From positions 26,358,001 through 26,422,000 of the forward strand of contig NC_079875.1 of NCBI RefSeq assembly GCF_029227915.1: DNA of 64,000 nt, read 5' to 3'. The DNA comes from Hydractinia symbiolongicarpus (Eukaryota; Cnidaria; Hydrozoa; Anthoathecata; Hydractiniidae). The position numbers and the translations under genes are program-made. Below, piece by piece: positions 42,310-54,557 of this stretch (its first letter is position 1; each line of letters opens with the position of its first letter). Under the pieces are notes generated by a model. That model was given only the letters and a program-made list of their open reading frames with translations. It was not told where the DNA came from and made no database searches.

Positions 42310-43940
42310 GAGTGTGGAGTTTCTGCTTATTAAATCCTAAAAATAAGTTTCTCAGGCAAATAAAATTTATAATAATAAATAACCGCATTTAAATTAAAAA
42401 AAATCTATATACGTGTCATTTGGACGGGTTGCTAAATCCACCACAGGTGGAATGCCAACCTGGGTAGGATGTAAGTATATTAATCTGGTAATCTAATCTA
42501 TTGAAACAAGTAACACAAAGAAATTGAATAATTAAAGAGAATTGTTAAAATTTTATCCAACAAATTATGAGAATGCTGTCTTAAAAATGGTTAAAGTCGA
42601 AAAGTGACTTTAAAAGAGTAAAATATATAAAAATAATTTTTTTTAGTTTAACTTATAATTATTTTCGCCCGTTGTTTTCTCGTGTGAGTGTTATGTAAAA
42701 GTGTTTTTGTTTTCGTTTTTTCTCGAATTTTTCTGGAATTGAATTGATTACATATTTAAAGCCGTTCGTTGTAAGTGGTTTGTTAAATAAAATCAATAAC
42801 TGTCCTGTTGCTTTCAAAATGTCTAAATTACGATTTTTATAGGAAAATTTTTTGACACTTATTTGCTGGCACTCGCATTTAGGCTTAGTTATTTTTAATT
42901 GACAAAGGTTTTTCTTTTCGTAGGTTATTGAAAAAATTGCTGTTGATTTTAATCGACAATCAGAAACCAAAATATTATTTCAAATTAAGTATTAACATAA
43001 AGTTGTAAATATCTTGCTAATAATAGATATAAGTTAGGACTCTATGGTTTTTTAACAAAAAAATTAAAACGAACTGTTGTAGTATTTTGTTCACGTACAA
43101 TTAAAACAGTTTTATTATTTTTCTGTCTTATGAACTACATAATTTTAATTCGATATACTAACACCAATCCTCAGACCGTCCTTCCCGTGCTTTGTTCTAT
43201 AAGCAAATTAACGTGCGTAATCGTATGTGTGATGTAACATACATATAAAGAACGTTTATTGAGTATAGAAGAGGACAATAAAAATACAAAAACATATTTC
43301 GTATGTTCATTTGCATTTTACTTTTACTAGTATTTGGCAGTAATCTTTTATTTCCTAAAATTTGAATCAAATAAATAGATTTTTTTTTATTTCTGTTTAA
43401 GTAGTTCTGAAAAGTTTAGCCAGTATTATATGTTATCATATTTAGGTTCAACTCGTTGCATTACCGGATGTTGAAAGAGGAAGTGGGCAAAGCAGGAAAA
43501 GTTTTCCTGAAATAGAAAAAGGTAAATCTAGCATATCAATAAATGCCCTGTCGTATTGCACAGATGGGTAAATTTATTGTATGAATTTCTAGAACAAGAC
43601 ATATTATCGACATCTGCGAGCACCGCATGCGATCAGGTTAGATCTCTAATGTTTTATTTCTAGTAATTTTTTATATAGAGTCCGTGCATGTAAAAAAATA
43701 AGTTTTATTTAGGTTTCAAAAAATTGATAAAAAATTTATAAGCGTTTTAGTACCTTTGTGTCTTTTCGGAGAATGGATGAAATACGTATATGACAATCGT
43801 AAAACTTTATAATTATAATTATTTTAATAAAAGTTAATAAAATACCTGAAAAAAAGAAGCAAAGTCGTATAAAGCCTTCTCGAAAATGCATCTTCTGTGT
43901 CGACTTCCAGACATGCCTATCAGGTGCAACCATAAAACAG
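42310..43940. other. Intron-like stretch with two possible small exons
   Basis: AT-rich. Possible exons with AG/GT borders lie at 43,446-43,520 (QLVALPDVERGSGQSRKSFP) and at about 43,592-43,637 (EQDILSTSAST). Their frame relation to the SET exon is not secured. No other gene seen. Confidence 0.3.
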
Positions 43941-43948
43941 AAGGTTGA

Positions 43949-44392
43949 GTGAAAGAAGTTTTGACTTTGCCTCGTAAAATGCAAAATGAAGCATTCTCGA
44001 ATTTCAGGAAAGAAGGCATCTTGAAAGCAAATATGGATGTTATTAAGGAGGGGAATCCTGCATTTCACCGTGAGCGAGCTCCAATTGTTAGGTCCTCCCT
44101 TCCAATGGTAGTTTGCTGTGGTTGTAAAGGTTTCTTTGCAAAAACCTTTTTTCCACGGCATAAGAAAAGTTGCAAAGATTCCTGTCCTCCCACCGCCATA
44201 AAGATCCCAATGATAGCCGATGAAACTACCCAAAATTTATCCGGGGGAAAATTTCACCAAGAAATTCTCGGTATTATGCGAGATGACAATGCTGGCACTA
44301 AGTGTAAGAGCGATAGAGCGATCCTTGTCATAGACTCGTACCTATTTGACAAGGGAAAACGAAATTTGGAAAAGAATTTTAGAAAAGATTAA
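43949..44392 (+). CDS. Cys/His zinc-finger protein fragment downstream of SET exon
   Basis: The frame encodes RKMQNEAFSNFRKEGILKAN, a C2H2-like finger VVCCGCKGFFAKTFFPRHKKSC and, further on, EILGIMRDDNAGTKCKSDRA, ending NLEKNFRKD. I recall similar uncharacterised proteins with a Cys-x2-Cys finger and a following 'MR.D.+...+..D..I' segment in cnidarian genomes, sometimes near SET domains. Start not fixed; it may be the last exon of the SET gene. Function unknown. Confidence 0.42.
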   Translation: MKEVLTLPRKMQNEAFSNFRKEGILKANMDVIKEGNPAFHRERAPIVRSSLPMVVCCGCKGFFAKTFFPRHKKSCKDSCPPTAIKIPMIADETTQNLSGGKFHQEILGIMRDDNAGTKCKSDRAILVIDSYLFDKGKRNLEKNFRKD

Positions 44393-44671
44393 GGCGAGTA
44401 AGTATGTAAATTTTGACTATTTATTCCCTCTATCACTCAATGCCTCGATGTCCTTGTCGTCCTTGCCCATGACGATGGAGGTGAGTACGAGATGAGGATG
44501 CGCACCGTGGATGGCAATTAGCTATGTGTAGAAAAAAAGTAACTAAGTCTCTTATTAAGGATTATGCTTCGTGGAGTTTGGCTTGGAGCTATTATCTTAG
44601 TTGTATGATCCAGTACTCACCACACTTAACTCAGCAGTTAGTCAGATATCAGTCGTACATCGCCCAATTCT

Positions 44672-44835
44672 TTGCAAAAACCTTTTTTTCACGGCATAAG
44701 AAAAGTTGCAAAGATTCCTGTTCTCCTACCGCCATAAGGATCTCAATGATAGCCGATGAAACTACCCAAAATTTATCCGGGGGAAAATTTCAGCAAGAAA
44801 TTCTCGGTACTATGCGAGATGACAGTGCTGGCTGA
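44672..44835 (+). pseudogene. Partial duplicate of the zinc-finger segment
   Basis: About 160 bp (FFAKTFFSRHKKSCKDSC to MRDDSAG) repeat 44,138-44,297 at a distance of 534 bp with a few substitutions; a stop follows at once. The first half of the finger is missing. Confidence 0.65.
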
Positions 44836-44899
44836 AAGCTGAAAGGAAATAGTGAAGCAGTCATCATTGTGAACCATTGACAAGAGAAAGGGAAATAAG

Positions 44900-45902
44900 A
44901 TGTCTTTCGCAGAATCTAGTCAGATTTTGATGTCAAGCACGCCAGTAGAGAGTCAAGTTACAGAATTTGACAAAGAATTGTTTATAGAGGAAGTAAGTAG
45001 AGCTTAGGTAGCTAGCTAGTTTATTTTTCTAAAGCTAAACTTGGTTTCGGTTTTTTTGTGTGCTATAGTCAAATAACTATTTCTAAAACATTTGTAGGTT
45101 CGGAAATTTCCATGTCTATGGAACATTTATTCTACTGATTACAAAGACAGAAACATCAAAAATAATGCATGGCAAGAATTGGCAAGAATATTTCAAAAGG
45201 ATTGTAAGTAAACCCCTACTATCTCATAGCTACATATATATTTGCTGTTGTTTTTATTTTTAGAAAGAAAGTAAAATCACATAATTTTTGGAATCTGATA
45301 TTAAATATATACTGTGTATATATATATTTTTATTATTTGTAGGTGAATTCCTTCAAAAGCAACTAAAATATTTAAAAGACAACCTGAAAAAATGTCTCGA
45401 CAGAAGAACAAGGATGACAAAATCAGGTGCAGCTGCTTCGTCGTTACCAAAATGTAACTATTTTGAACAGATGTCCTTTCTTTATGAAAGAGCACCTATG
45501 AACTTCCCAACTGAAAGCAATGTACGGATACAGAGTAAAGAAAATACAGAACAAACGTGTTCAAAGGAAAGCGTTGATCAACCCCCTGATGTAGATTTGT
45601 TCACACCACCACAATCTCCTATGATTTTGAACAAAATTACGGACAATGGCAGCGCTACTGTCACGGCAAAGCGGGAGAAAAGAAAACGTAGTGAGAATGC
45701 AGAAGGAAATAGAATTTTGAAAGAGTTGGATGCAATAGAGAAAGAATTAAAAGCTGGTGATAAAGAGGAATGTGAAGATAGTCTTTTTTGCCGTAGCCTA
45801 GTGCCCACTTTAAGAAAATTATCTGCCAAGAAGAACAAAATGGCAAAAATTAAGATTTCACAGCTGTTGTTTGAAATTGAGTTTGATGAGGCATGTGAAT
45901 AA
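44900..45902 (+). CDS. MADF-type Harbinger partner protein, three exons, intact
   Basis: Exons 44,900-44,992, 45,098-45,203 and 45,343-45,902 join through GT-AG introns and give 252 aa with no break. Residues about 20-105 form a MADF domain (FIEEVRKFPCLWN, STDYKDRNIKNNAWQELARI, LKDNLKKCLDRR). A charged middle with a PPQSP motif and a KREKRKR nuclear signal follow, and the C-terminal segment (SLVPTLRKLSAKKNKMAKIK) resembles a BESS motif. It converges on a Harbinger transposase 95 bp away, the same layout as the element at 36,026-39,006, so it is the DNA-binding partner rather than a host regulator, though domestication is possible. Confidence 0.72.
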
Positions 45903-45996
45903 AACTAATTTTCTCTTTAACATTTTTTATATAACATAACATTTTTTACAGTATTTGTATGGATGTACATTTTCTATACATGTTGACATAAATTAT

Positions 45997-47134
45997 TCAG
46001 TTTTTATTTTGTCCTGTACTATTGACAATATCCCACGGCCATTCTACTGCTCCTTCATTGTTGAAATAGCATTTAAATTCATCCCGAATTAAGGCTGCCT
46101 GTTTTGAATAATTGTTTGAACTACAATTTGTTAAGTCCTGAATACCACTGATACTTTCAGAGTCTTTTCTCCATTCACCTGGAATAATATTGTTTTGGCT
46201 TCCTCTATCAACATAGTTTTCTGGGCAGTAATTATAAGTATCATTTGCATACTCGCTTTTCTTTTGCCAAGTTTTGAAGTGGGTACGGTTTCATCATGTG
46301 AGGTTTCAGCCCAAAAGCATCATCACCTATGAAAGTAAAAGGCAACACACGATTTGACTGTGGTAGTTTTGATGCTTTTGGAATATTAAGTAGATTATTC
46401 TCAATGCTATAGCCAAGATTGTTGTTCCCATACACACTACCATCACTTTGTCTTCCTGTATCTCCAATATCTACCATTAGAAATTTATAAAGTGCACTGC
46501 ACACTGCCATAAGCACAATACTGTGTTGCTTTTTATAATTAAAGAATGCTGAACCTGATCTTGCTGGGGCCTGCATCACAACATGCTTTCCATCGATTGC
46601 CCCTAAGCAATTTGGAAAGTTCCATTTTTTATAAAATTCCTGAGCTACATGTTGCCATTCTTCTGGGGAGTTTGGAGGTTTAAGATAGTTTTTGTCAGAC
46701 AGAGCATCCCATATGGCCCTACATGTTTCGGGGATAATCCTTCCTACAACAGTTGGGCTCATTCGAAAGTTTGAGGCAATTGTCACTTGTGCATCTCCAG
46801 TAACTAAGTATCTCATAGTAACACATAATCTTTCACTTGGTTTGATCGATTCTCGCATTCTTGTTTCTTTCTATACAACAAGGGGAGCTACCCAAGACAG
46901 TAACTTTTCTAAATCAGAAGGAGACATACGAAAGTATTGGAAAAACAGTTGATGATCATATAGCTTCAAATCCTGTATCAGTAAATGAAACTCCCCCTTC
47001 TGCTTTCGTTCTTGGTAAATTTGGCGTATCCAGTATCTTTTTTTATATTTCCTATTATTTTTTTCATTTTCTAATGCCAACAATTTCAATAGTTTAACTT
47101 TTTTAAGAAGAACTAATCGGCGACTGAACTTCAT
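45997..47134 (-). pseudogene. Harbinger transposase missing its catalytic Glu segment
   Basis: The N-terminal part (MKFSRRLVLLKK..RQIYQERKQKGEF..FQYFRMSPSDLEKLL) runs to an in-frame TAG at about 46,872. The core follows with LGAIDGKHVVM (first Asp) and MVDIGDTGRQSDG (second Asp), up to LAKEKRV. There the gene jumps, out of frame, to the C-terminal tail (NIIPGEWRKD, IRDEFKCYFNNEGAVEWPWD, stop at 45,997). The segment with the third acidic residue (RLSR..ENGFGILA in the other copy) is deleted. It cannot be active. Confidence 0.78.
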
Positions 47135-47260
47135 GGTGTTGTTTGCATAATGGCGCCGTGCGTAGTAGAAAAATAAAATGCGTTCTGCGAGACGGAAAAT
47201 ATCCTCTGCGCTGAACGCTCCGCACGGAATAATCCGCCTAGTGGAAAACCGGCTTTAGTG
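47135..47260. repeat. Possible right terminal region of the second Harbinger element
   Basis: The sequence CGCTCCGCACGGAATAATCC and then GCCTAGTGGAAAACCGGC has the look of a Harbinger end. No matching inverted copy was found on the left side near 44.9 kb. Confidence 0.35.
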
Positions 47261-50200
47261 GCCCTTCAACTGAAGGTCGCTACATACGTGCATTTTAATT
47301 GAGAGGTCGTAAAAACATGTGGAGCGGTGAATAAGATCGAATTGTCATGTTTAAAGTAGACCCTACGCTTGACAACTTTATCTACGTGACTTATGGTCGC
47401 AAAGGAGGCACTTCAAGTCACGTGACAATTCCTGTTCATCAAAAATTAGGTAATTTCATGGAGAAGGAGATATGCTGTTGTGGCCCTGAAGAAAAGGGAA
47501 CAAAAACCGATATTGTTAGGTAAAACAAATTTAGTGAGTCGGTCCACCTTTCAAATGCATCTTCAATTATTTGTTTACCACTGATTTTGTGTGCTCTAGA
47601 AGTTTTTTAATGCAGTAGTTTTGTGTTTATAAAATCTTCCTCCTAAAATATATTTTTAGTAAAAGCCAATTTGCCATTTTAGATCTCTTGCTTTGTTTTA
47701 GGAGGTATATTACTTTAGCTAAACATTCTCGAGGAAAAAATACGCGAGGTTTTAGGGATTTACTTTCGCGAGTGAGTTTAATTTATTTATTTCGCGTGAA
47801 ATCGGGTTCAACTTGAAAAGTGAATTTAGGGTAGGATAATTTTTGAATTTTTCGGTTTTTGTGCAAGTTTTCTCACTAAATATTTTGAAATTTTGACAAT
47901 TAAAAGTGAGATTTCTTTCTCATTAGAAAATTATTTAAAAACATCAAATTCCGATGATATTGATTTAGACTTTAGTCAAATTTGTATTGGGTAAGCTGTC
48001 GCGAATCCGCCTACGGTTTTTTTCGCGGGTTTACTTTCACAAAAATAGCCAGAAAATGGGAAAATGCGAAAATTTAGTAATAGAAGCGGAAAACTGATAG
48101 GATTTTTTAGCCGCTTAACTTTCAGATTCCAAATGCATGCTTTCTTTAGCTAATTTTTTATAAGAATATACCCTGAAAAATAGATCAGAATTTAGTCACT
48201 TTTTTATAAGAATATACCCTGAAAATTAGATCAGAATTAAGAATATCTTTACTATATGTATATAAAATATGTTCCACCCTGTAGTGTTAAAAACGTAACA
48301 CAGAAAAAATAATTTTAAACACTACAGAGTGGAGTGATTCACTGTTGTTGTCGATAACAAAAGGTAAACTTACTTAAATCAATGTTTACAAATGTTATGT
48401 TTGAAATACATTGGATTCTTAAATTCGATAACTCTGCATTGTTATCACGCACGGACGTTTGCACTGTTTTCCTGACTAAGATAAAAAGGCGACATTGATC
48501 TGACAGGTTTCGCGGAATATTTCTTTTAACTTTACACAAATAAAAATCTGGAAAAAAATGTATATGAAGGACCTCGTGACATCATTAAAAATTCTTTTAA
48601 TCAATTTATATAACAATTCGTAAAAGTATGTAATCCTACGCGTTTTTCTGATTAACGCTTTAACTTCAACACAATGGAGGGGAGCGTCACAAAAATTGTT
48701 ACTTTTTGTCAGCCTAATTAAGTGGATTTTTCCACGGGCTATATTTTTGTTTATAATTTGTGTAAACGTCTGTGCAAGAGGACGGTATGAAATAGACAGA
48801 AATAGCTGAAGTTGAATACCTACTTAGTTACCTTAGTTGAATTATAATTTATGGGTTGCAAATTGTGGGATTTAAAATTTCGGGTTAAAAGGTAGAAATA
48901 ATTTAATTTAGTAATTTCACAACTAGTGATGAACATTTGTTAGGGAAGACAATAGGCAATATTACCGAAAAATCTATTTATTGTGTAATTAGAATTTTAA
49001 CCCTTCGAGGTACTTTTTTATTTTTTATATACTGACTGTGACACAAGTGACTGATAGTGACAGATTACGGTAGGTATCTTGTTACGAAAGTTGACCACTG
49101 ATCGATATTTACACGTAACATTGTGTACTAAGGTGCAAAGGTCGTTTTTGAAGACGTAATAATAAGTTTCGCATTTATTGTATTCATGTATTTATTTGCT
49201 TTGCTTGATTGTACCACTCGATTATCACCGACATAAATAGTTGCGTTTCTTCCACACATAACAGACCGCCAAAACAGTTTGACACAATAGTGTTATAACA
49301 ACGGTAAAGTATATTGCCAAATATGTCATGTACATTTTACTGCCCAACTAAAAACATCAAATGAAACGTAAACGTGAAATATCTTAAAATGTCTCAAATG
49401 CTAATAGACAAATTAATCAATAACATTAACGTCGATATCTCAATTTAAAGTAACGAAGCCAGTATGCATTTTTCACATTAAATGTTGTATCAACCCACTC
49501 ATCTCGTCGAAGCAGACGGGTTGAATCCAAAGGAGGATCAGTACAATGCAATAATATCATTACGCTATCGGAATTTTCTGAAAAACTTCACACGTTAAAC
49601 TTGACGTCTTAATATTGTTATTGCAAACCGGAACGGTGTGAAAAGCACACGATTCTATACATTTACTAAATCCAAGCTCTACACAACGGGTTAGCAAATT
49701 TTTTTTTAAAAAAAAATGGCGAACTTTTTCTGACGTGAGAAAAACTTTTAAACCCTTGCATCTTTTTAAACGTTCGTTGAAAGCACATGTTTCTATACAT
49801 TACTTTGATCAATGCTGACAGATCTTATCTGAAGCCAAAATTCAAACAAGTAGATTTAATGACAGTTTGACATAATTTTTTGCAATAATTTTTTTTAACC
49901 GAAATAGTATCGGGAGAAAGGACGACTACACGGTACACAGTGTACTGAGAAACAACTATAACCGATACGTAGTGCGTCATCGTTTGGTTTTTGTAAACTA
50001 TTTTTTTCTCACTTTCTAAATTGCATGTTTGTGAATTGCAGTCTGCGCGTCAAGCTTTGTTTACTTCGTTTTTATATTTTTTTTTAATTTACCCGTCTTC
50101 TTATACGAGAGCATACTGTCGGTATGGGACGCTTGCCGGGATGACTTATCCCGCTTTAATATGAAAAACTGTCCTGCTTTTTTCTTTCAATTATCTCGTG

Positions 50201-51040
50201 TATTCCGCAAAGGTGTGTTTACGGGACAAGACGGGATGAAATTGTTCCGGGACAAATATTTTCTATATAAACACAATTAATTGTTAGTACATCTATTGAT
50301 GGGGGCGGATTTCCAGCAAACCATCCATACCAGTATTCGTCCTGTCCCACTTCTCAAATAAACGGCTCTTTAGTGGTCAAATCTTTGTTGATCTAATTGT
50401 GAAGACTGAAATCAATATTTAATATTGTTCGAATTCTTGGCACGAAAATATCTACCATGTATCTACCTACTTTACGGCTATTGCTACTACTGATTCCCCA
50501 AAAATTTTTAGTATTTTACCTTGCGACTGTGTAATTTCACCCGTTTTTAATGTCAAAAAACCTAAAAGTGCAAGAGACGAGATTGTCTCAATTGTTTTTT
50601 GTTTTTTTTTGAAGAAAGTTGTTGCTTATGAAATGTTCGTCATAAAAAATTGCGCAAGTATAATTTTAACCGTTTTTGTAGCAACGACTAAATTTTAGAA
50701 GACGCCAGTTTTACTTTTTTAAAAAAGATTTTCAGCCTTTTTATTTGTGCTTCCAAATATATACGATTGAAATGTTAAAGAAATAATTTGTTTATTAAAG
50801 AAATAATTTTGTTATAGGCCAGATTATTTTGATTCTTATCAAAAGCAGCGTTAAAAAAACGTGTACTGTGCAACATCACATGAAATTAACATTAAATGGA
50901 CTGTTGTCGATTTTATTCCCGCCTTTTAAATGAAACTTATTACACAAATTGATCACTAATTTTTAAACGCATACAAAGTTAGAGAAGTGTTTCAGAAAAT
51001 CTTGGATTGACAATTTTCTATTTTTAAACTTTATTGAACT
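47261..51040. other. Long non-coding stretch
   Basis: I see no gene. A 52-bp tandem duplication lies at about 48,156-48,240 (TTTTTTATAAGAATATACCC twice). Poly-T and poly-A tracts are common. Confidence 0.6.
48156..48240. repeat. Tandem duplication of about 46 bp
   Basis: TTTTTTATAAGAATATACCCTGAAAA.TAGATCAGAATT occurs twice in a row. Confidence 0.75.
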
Positions 51041-51055
51041 AAAATCAATATAGAA

Positions 51056-51276
51056 AGTGGTGCGGAGAGGTTGCCAAGGCAAAGGCATTAAGCACGGCAA
51101 GGACAGGGCAAAGGCAGGCAAGGAAATAGGAAGAGGAATCAGGAAGGCAGGGGTAGGCAGGCATGGGAGCCACAGGCAAGGACATAGTAGGCAGGCACCA
51201 GAAAAGGCAGAGGAAGGGTAGGCAAAGAAAGGCACGGTCAGTGCTGGCAAGGCAATGGAACGGCAAGGCAGGGGTG
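51056..51276. repeat. Purine-rich AGGCA-type minisatellite
   Basis: Imperfect repeats of GGCAAGG, AGGCAGG and GGCAAAGGC over about 220 bp. The pentamer-like step is irregular. Open minus-strand frames here are only Pro/Leu/Cys-rich by-products. Confidence 0.75.
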
Positions 51277-51637
51277 CATGACTTTAGTAGAAAATCTCCA
51301 CCTTACAACTCAAAGATTGCGTATACTCAATATGTCTAAGTTAAGTATCATATTAGTCCAGGAGTATAGAAAATATTGAGGTGCAAATATTTCAAATTCA
51401 ATATCTCAAAAAAAAGTCGCAAATTTATCTCAGGTCAATACACAGTGAATCATAGCAGAATTATGTGCCATTACAAGTATTTAAACAATCGGTCATAACG
51501 ACATATCATTTTTTGATAAATCTGAGATTAACTAAGTCAAGTCAAGATATAGAAATAATCAGAGAAGTCTTACTCAAAGATTACCTATTATATGAAAACC
51601 TGGTTGTTGTAGGTGCAAGATAATTATGTTTTTCCTA

Positions 51638-51705
51638 GCCCTGTCCAGGATTTGAACCTTGATCTCTCATTTGCATGAGTGTCATAGCCATTAGACCAGC
51701 AGGGC
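51638..51705 (-). tRNA. tRNA-like sequence, probably a tRNA pseudogene or SINE head
   Basis: On the minus strand GCCCTGC begins a tRNA-like fold: A box TGGTCTAATGG, D stem GTC/GAC, B box GGTTCAAATCC and an end CAGGGC that pairs with the start. The anticodon arm CTCA-TGCAAA-TGAG has an improper loop, and the T stem has a mismatch. A working tRNA is therefore unlikely. Confidence 0.45.
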
Positions 51706-51719
51706 ATAAACATAAATAT

Positions 51720-52730
51720 ATATACAAAACTTTACAGGTGAGTATTATATACACTTAGGAATTTACGCTGGTTAAGCCACAAGTAATTGTGTTACCTGGC
51801 GTTAAACGCTTGATGGAACAATTAATACAAATTTTAAACTGTACCACAAATTCAGGTGGCTCGCTTTAGTACAGGTGTGCAGTATATCATAAATCGAGTG
51901 AAACACACAACATTAAATGTGTGTCGGGTGTGTAATTATATTTTTCAGAAGCTTGAATAGAAACACAATTTACATATTGTGCCATGTCATAGCGAAAACT
52001 GTTTCACAAAATGTTCCCGGTAAAACTTAAAATATATATGTACTTTAATCTGTGGTGCGACATTAGTATAGGTAAACAAACCCTTTCAAAAAAACTTTAG
52101 CACAACTTCTGTTAAATAGAAACACAGGTAATAGCTTGTCGTTAGCACTAGGCTGAGTGATTAGTACAAATATACTGTGGTGCACATCCGAAAAAACTTT
52201 GGTTCAAATAAACAGACAGTAAACACCCTGTTGTTATCCTACACAGCTAAAACAATCATTCAGCAATTTTATTTTGCAGAAAAGTTTTTGTAACATTTAA
52301 AAATAAAAACACTGTTCAAAACCTGTTTTTACGCTCCTAAAGAATCCTGCAATATTTTATGGGAAAAGTTTCTGTGCTAGATCAAAAATTAATCATAAAA
52401 TCGGACAGTCGTAATACATTTTTAAAAAAACCTTTACTGCAACTTCGGTTTAAAAAAACACAGCGGAAACAGCCTGTTGTTAGCCTGTGCAGCTAAAACT
52501 CAAATAGCAGTATATGTTTTGTTTGCAAACAAGTTTTCATGACAGTAGGATAAAAATATCTTATTCCAGATTGAACAAAAACATCATTAGAGCCACATGT
52601 GTAAGGATCGGGTCAAGTTACAAACACAGAAATTATTGGGACATTATTTGTATACATATCGTGAAATTAGGTAAAAAATAATGAATACACTTGGAGATTT
52701 TCAATACATGTTGACGATTGAACGAGATAT
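51720..52730. other. Non-coding stretch
   Basis: AT-rich. Similar phrases recur ('aacttcggttaaaaaaacacag', 'gcctgttgttagcc') near 52,090-52,240 and 52,430-52,490, so it may hold diverged repeat copies. No gene. Confidence 0.45.
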
Positions 52731-52732
52731 CT

Positions 52733-52916
52733 ATCTACATCTACATCTACATCTACATCTACATCTACATCTACATCTACATCTACATCTACATCTACAT
52801 CTACATCTACATCTACATCTACATCTACATCTACATCTACATCTACATCTACATCTACATCTACATCTACATCTACATCTACATCTACATCTATCTATCT
52901 ATCTATCTATCTATAT
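52733..52916. repeat. (ACATCT)n microsatellite followed by (CTAT)n and (AT)n
   Basis: About 26 uninterrupted copies of the 6-mer CTACAT run from about 52,735 to 52,890, then CTAT repeats and TATATATATA. Confidence 0.97.
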
Positions 52917-52919
52917 ATA

Positions 52920-54550
52920 TATATTGAAATAATTTTCGCTTCTGCAACTTAAGCCGCACTGATGTATGCTCAGCGGCAGGGTTAAAAAAGTTTATTTCCT
53001 GACGTGTGTACAATATATATAGCTAGCTACAACCGTCCACGAAAATATAGCTCTCTATTCCCCCTTAATGTTAAGAACTGTCCATTTGTGGCTAAGCAAC
53101 ATAAACAATTACACGTGACATACCTGTATATAAACATTTACTATCTGCAAAATATCTAGCTGGCTATGTTTGGCCATTTTGTGGACGATTGTAGCTAGAA
53201 CAAGCTGTATGATGGGACATTCCTACAGAGTAGAATTATCTCACTCACTGTGTAGTATAAATGTATAATAGCTAGCTAGATAGAGGATAGGTAGAAAATC
53301 AGTCTCAAACAATTTTTCTATGCTAGCTATGTTGCTGATTTTATGCCAGCAAAAATAGCAATTTATTGCTAGCTACATGGGTAGTTCTATCCCAGCTAAG
53401 TAGTTAATTTTCTGCAAGCTTTGTAGCTAGTTTTATGCTAGCTATATTGCATTGTTTGTTTGTTTTTATGCTAGCTAACTCTTACAGTAGCTAGGTAGCT
53501 AAATGCTATCTAAGCTCTATTATTATTCTATCTAAATCTGCAGTTTTAAGCTACCTAGCTTTAGGTGTGAGTGAGAATAAGAATGGGTTCATTAAATGTA
53601 AAAAATAGTGATATACAAGCGAGCTAAACATACCCTTTCTTCATTTTTTATTGAACAAGCCCTTCCGTCAGTTGCGATATAGCTTAGATTAACGAAAGTT
53701 TCAGTTTGAGGTGCTATGTGTCCGAGAAAAAAGTCATGTGATATTAGCGAAATTAATATGTGTATCACGTGGCTAAAAATTGTAAGCAAAATTAATCTCA
53801 ACTGAAAACAGCACTATTTACGCTTGGTTAAAAAACAACAAAAACTCCATCGCCGTGCTAAAAACATATTGTCTCGCTTACTAAAAAATGTAATTAAGAA
53901 TGACCATATTAAATCGCTGGGAAACTGACTCAAAAACGGCCGAATTTTGGATATTTTTGATGTATAGGGGGACGAGGCGCGGAAATCGTATAGAAATCCT
54001 ATATACTCTCCACCGTACTTCCTTTTTCTTTTATATTTGGCTTATTTAATGAGGAAATGGGCTCCGCTTCTCTCCGCAAAAATATAAACAACAGACCAAA
54101 GTCTGCCCTGAGAAACAATTCCAATGTAATTTTAATCTTATATTCCTAATCAACAAATTAACGTAAATAGCCAATTTGATCTATGTGATCCTCTTTTTTT
54201 GCCTGTCTAGATGCACGCGCATATAAGAAATATCGTATACATTCGCAACTCATCTATAGCTAGCTATGAGTCAGGAAAGAACTGTTAACTAAGTTGGACG
54301 TAATGCTTCTCCAATAAGCAGAGTATTCAAAATTTGGGTGATGACCGCCTAAATTTACACACAAAAAAAATCACTGACCAAACCAAAATATATAGCTAGC
54401 TACACAACACTTGCTTCAACACATGGTGAGAAGCCATTTGTTTGGAAAGTAAAAAAAGTCTGCTTGAACCCTGGTAGTAGCAAGCTGGTTAATAGGCGAA
54501 TTTATAGGCGCTGACTAGCTAATTAAGATTTCTGCCTAAGAAATAGCTAG
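52920..54550. other. Non-coding stretch rich in AGCTAGCT motifs
   Basis: Many TAGCTAGCTA and GCTAGCT palindromes (for example 53,268-53,284, 53,330-53,560, 54,260, 54,540-54,556) without a fixed period. No gene. Confidence 0.6.
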
Positions 54551-54557
54551 CTAGCTA

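Noticed and set aside
50963-51266. Cys/Pro/Leu-rich minus-strand peptides
   Set aside because: They arise from the AGGCA-type purine-rich minisatellite; two overlapping frames look equally 'rich'.
52681-52932. Leu-His and Tyr-Ile repeat proteins
   Set aside because: They are translations of a hexanucleotide microsatellite.
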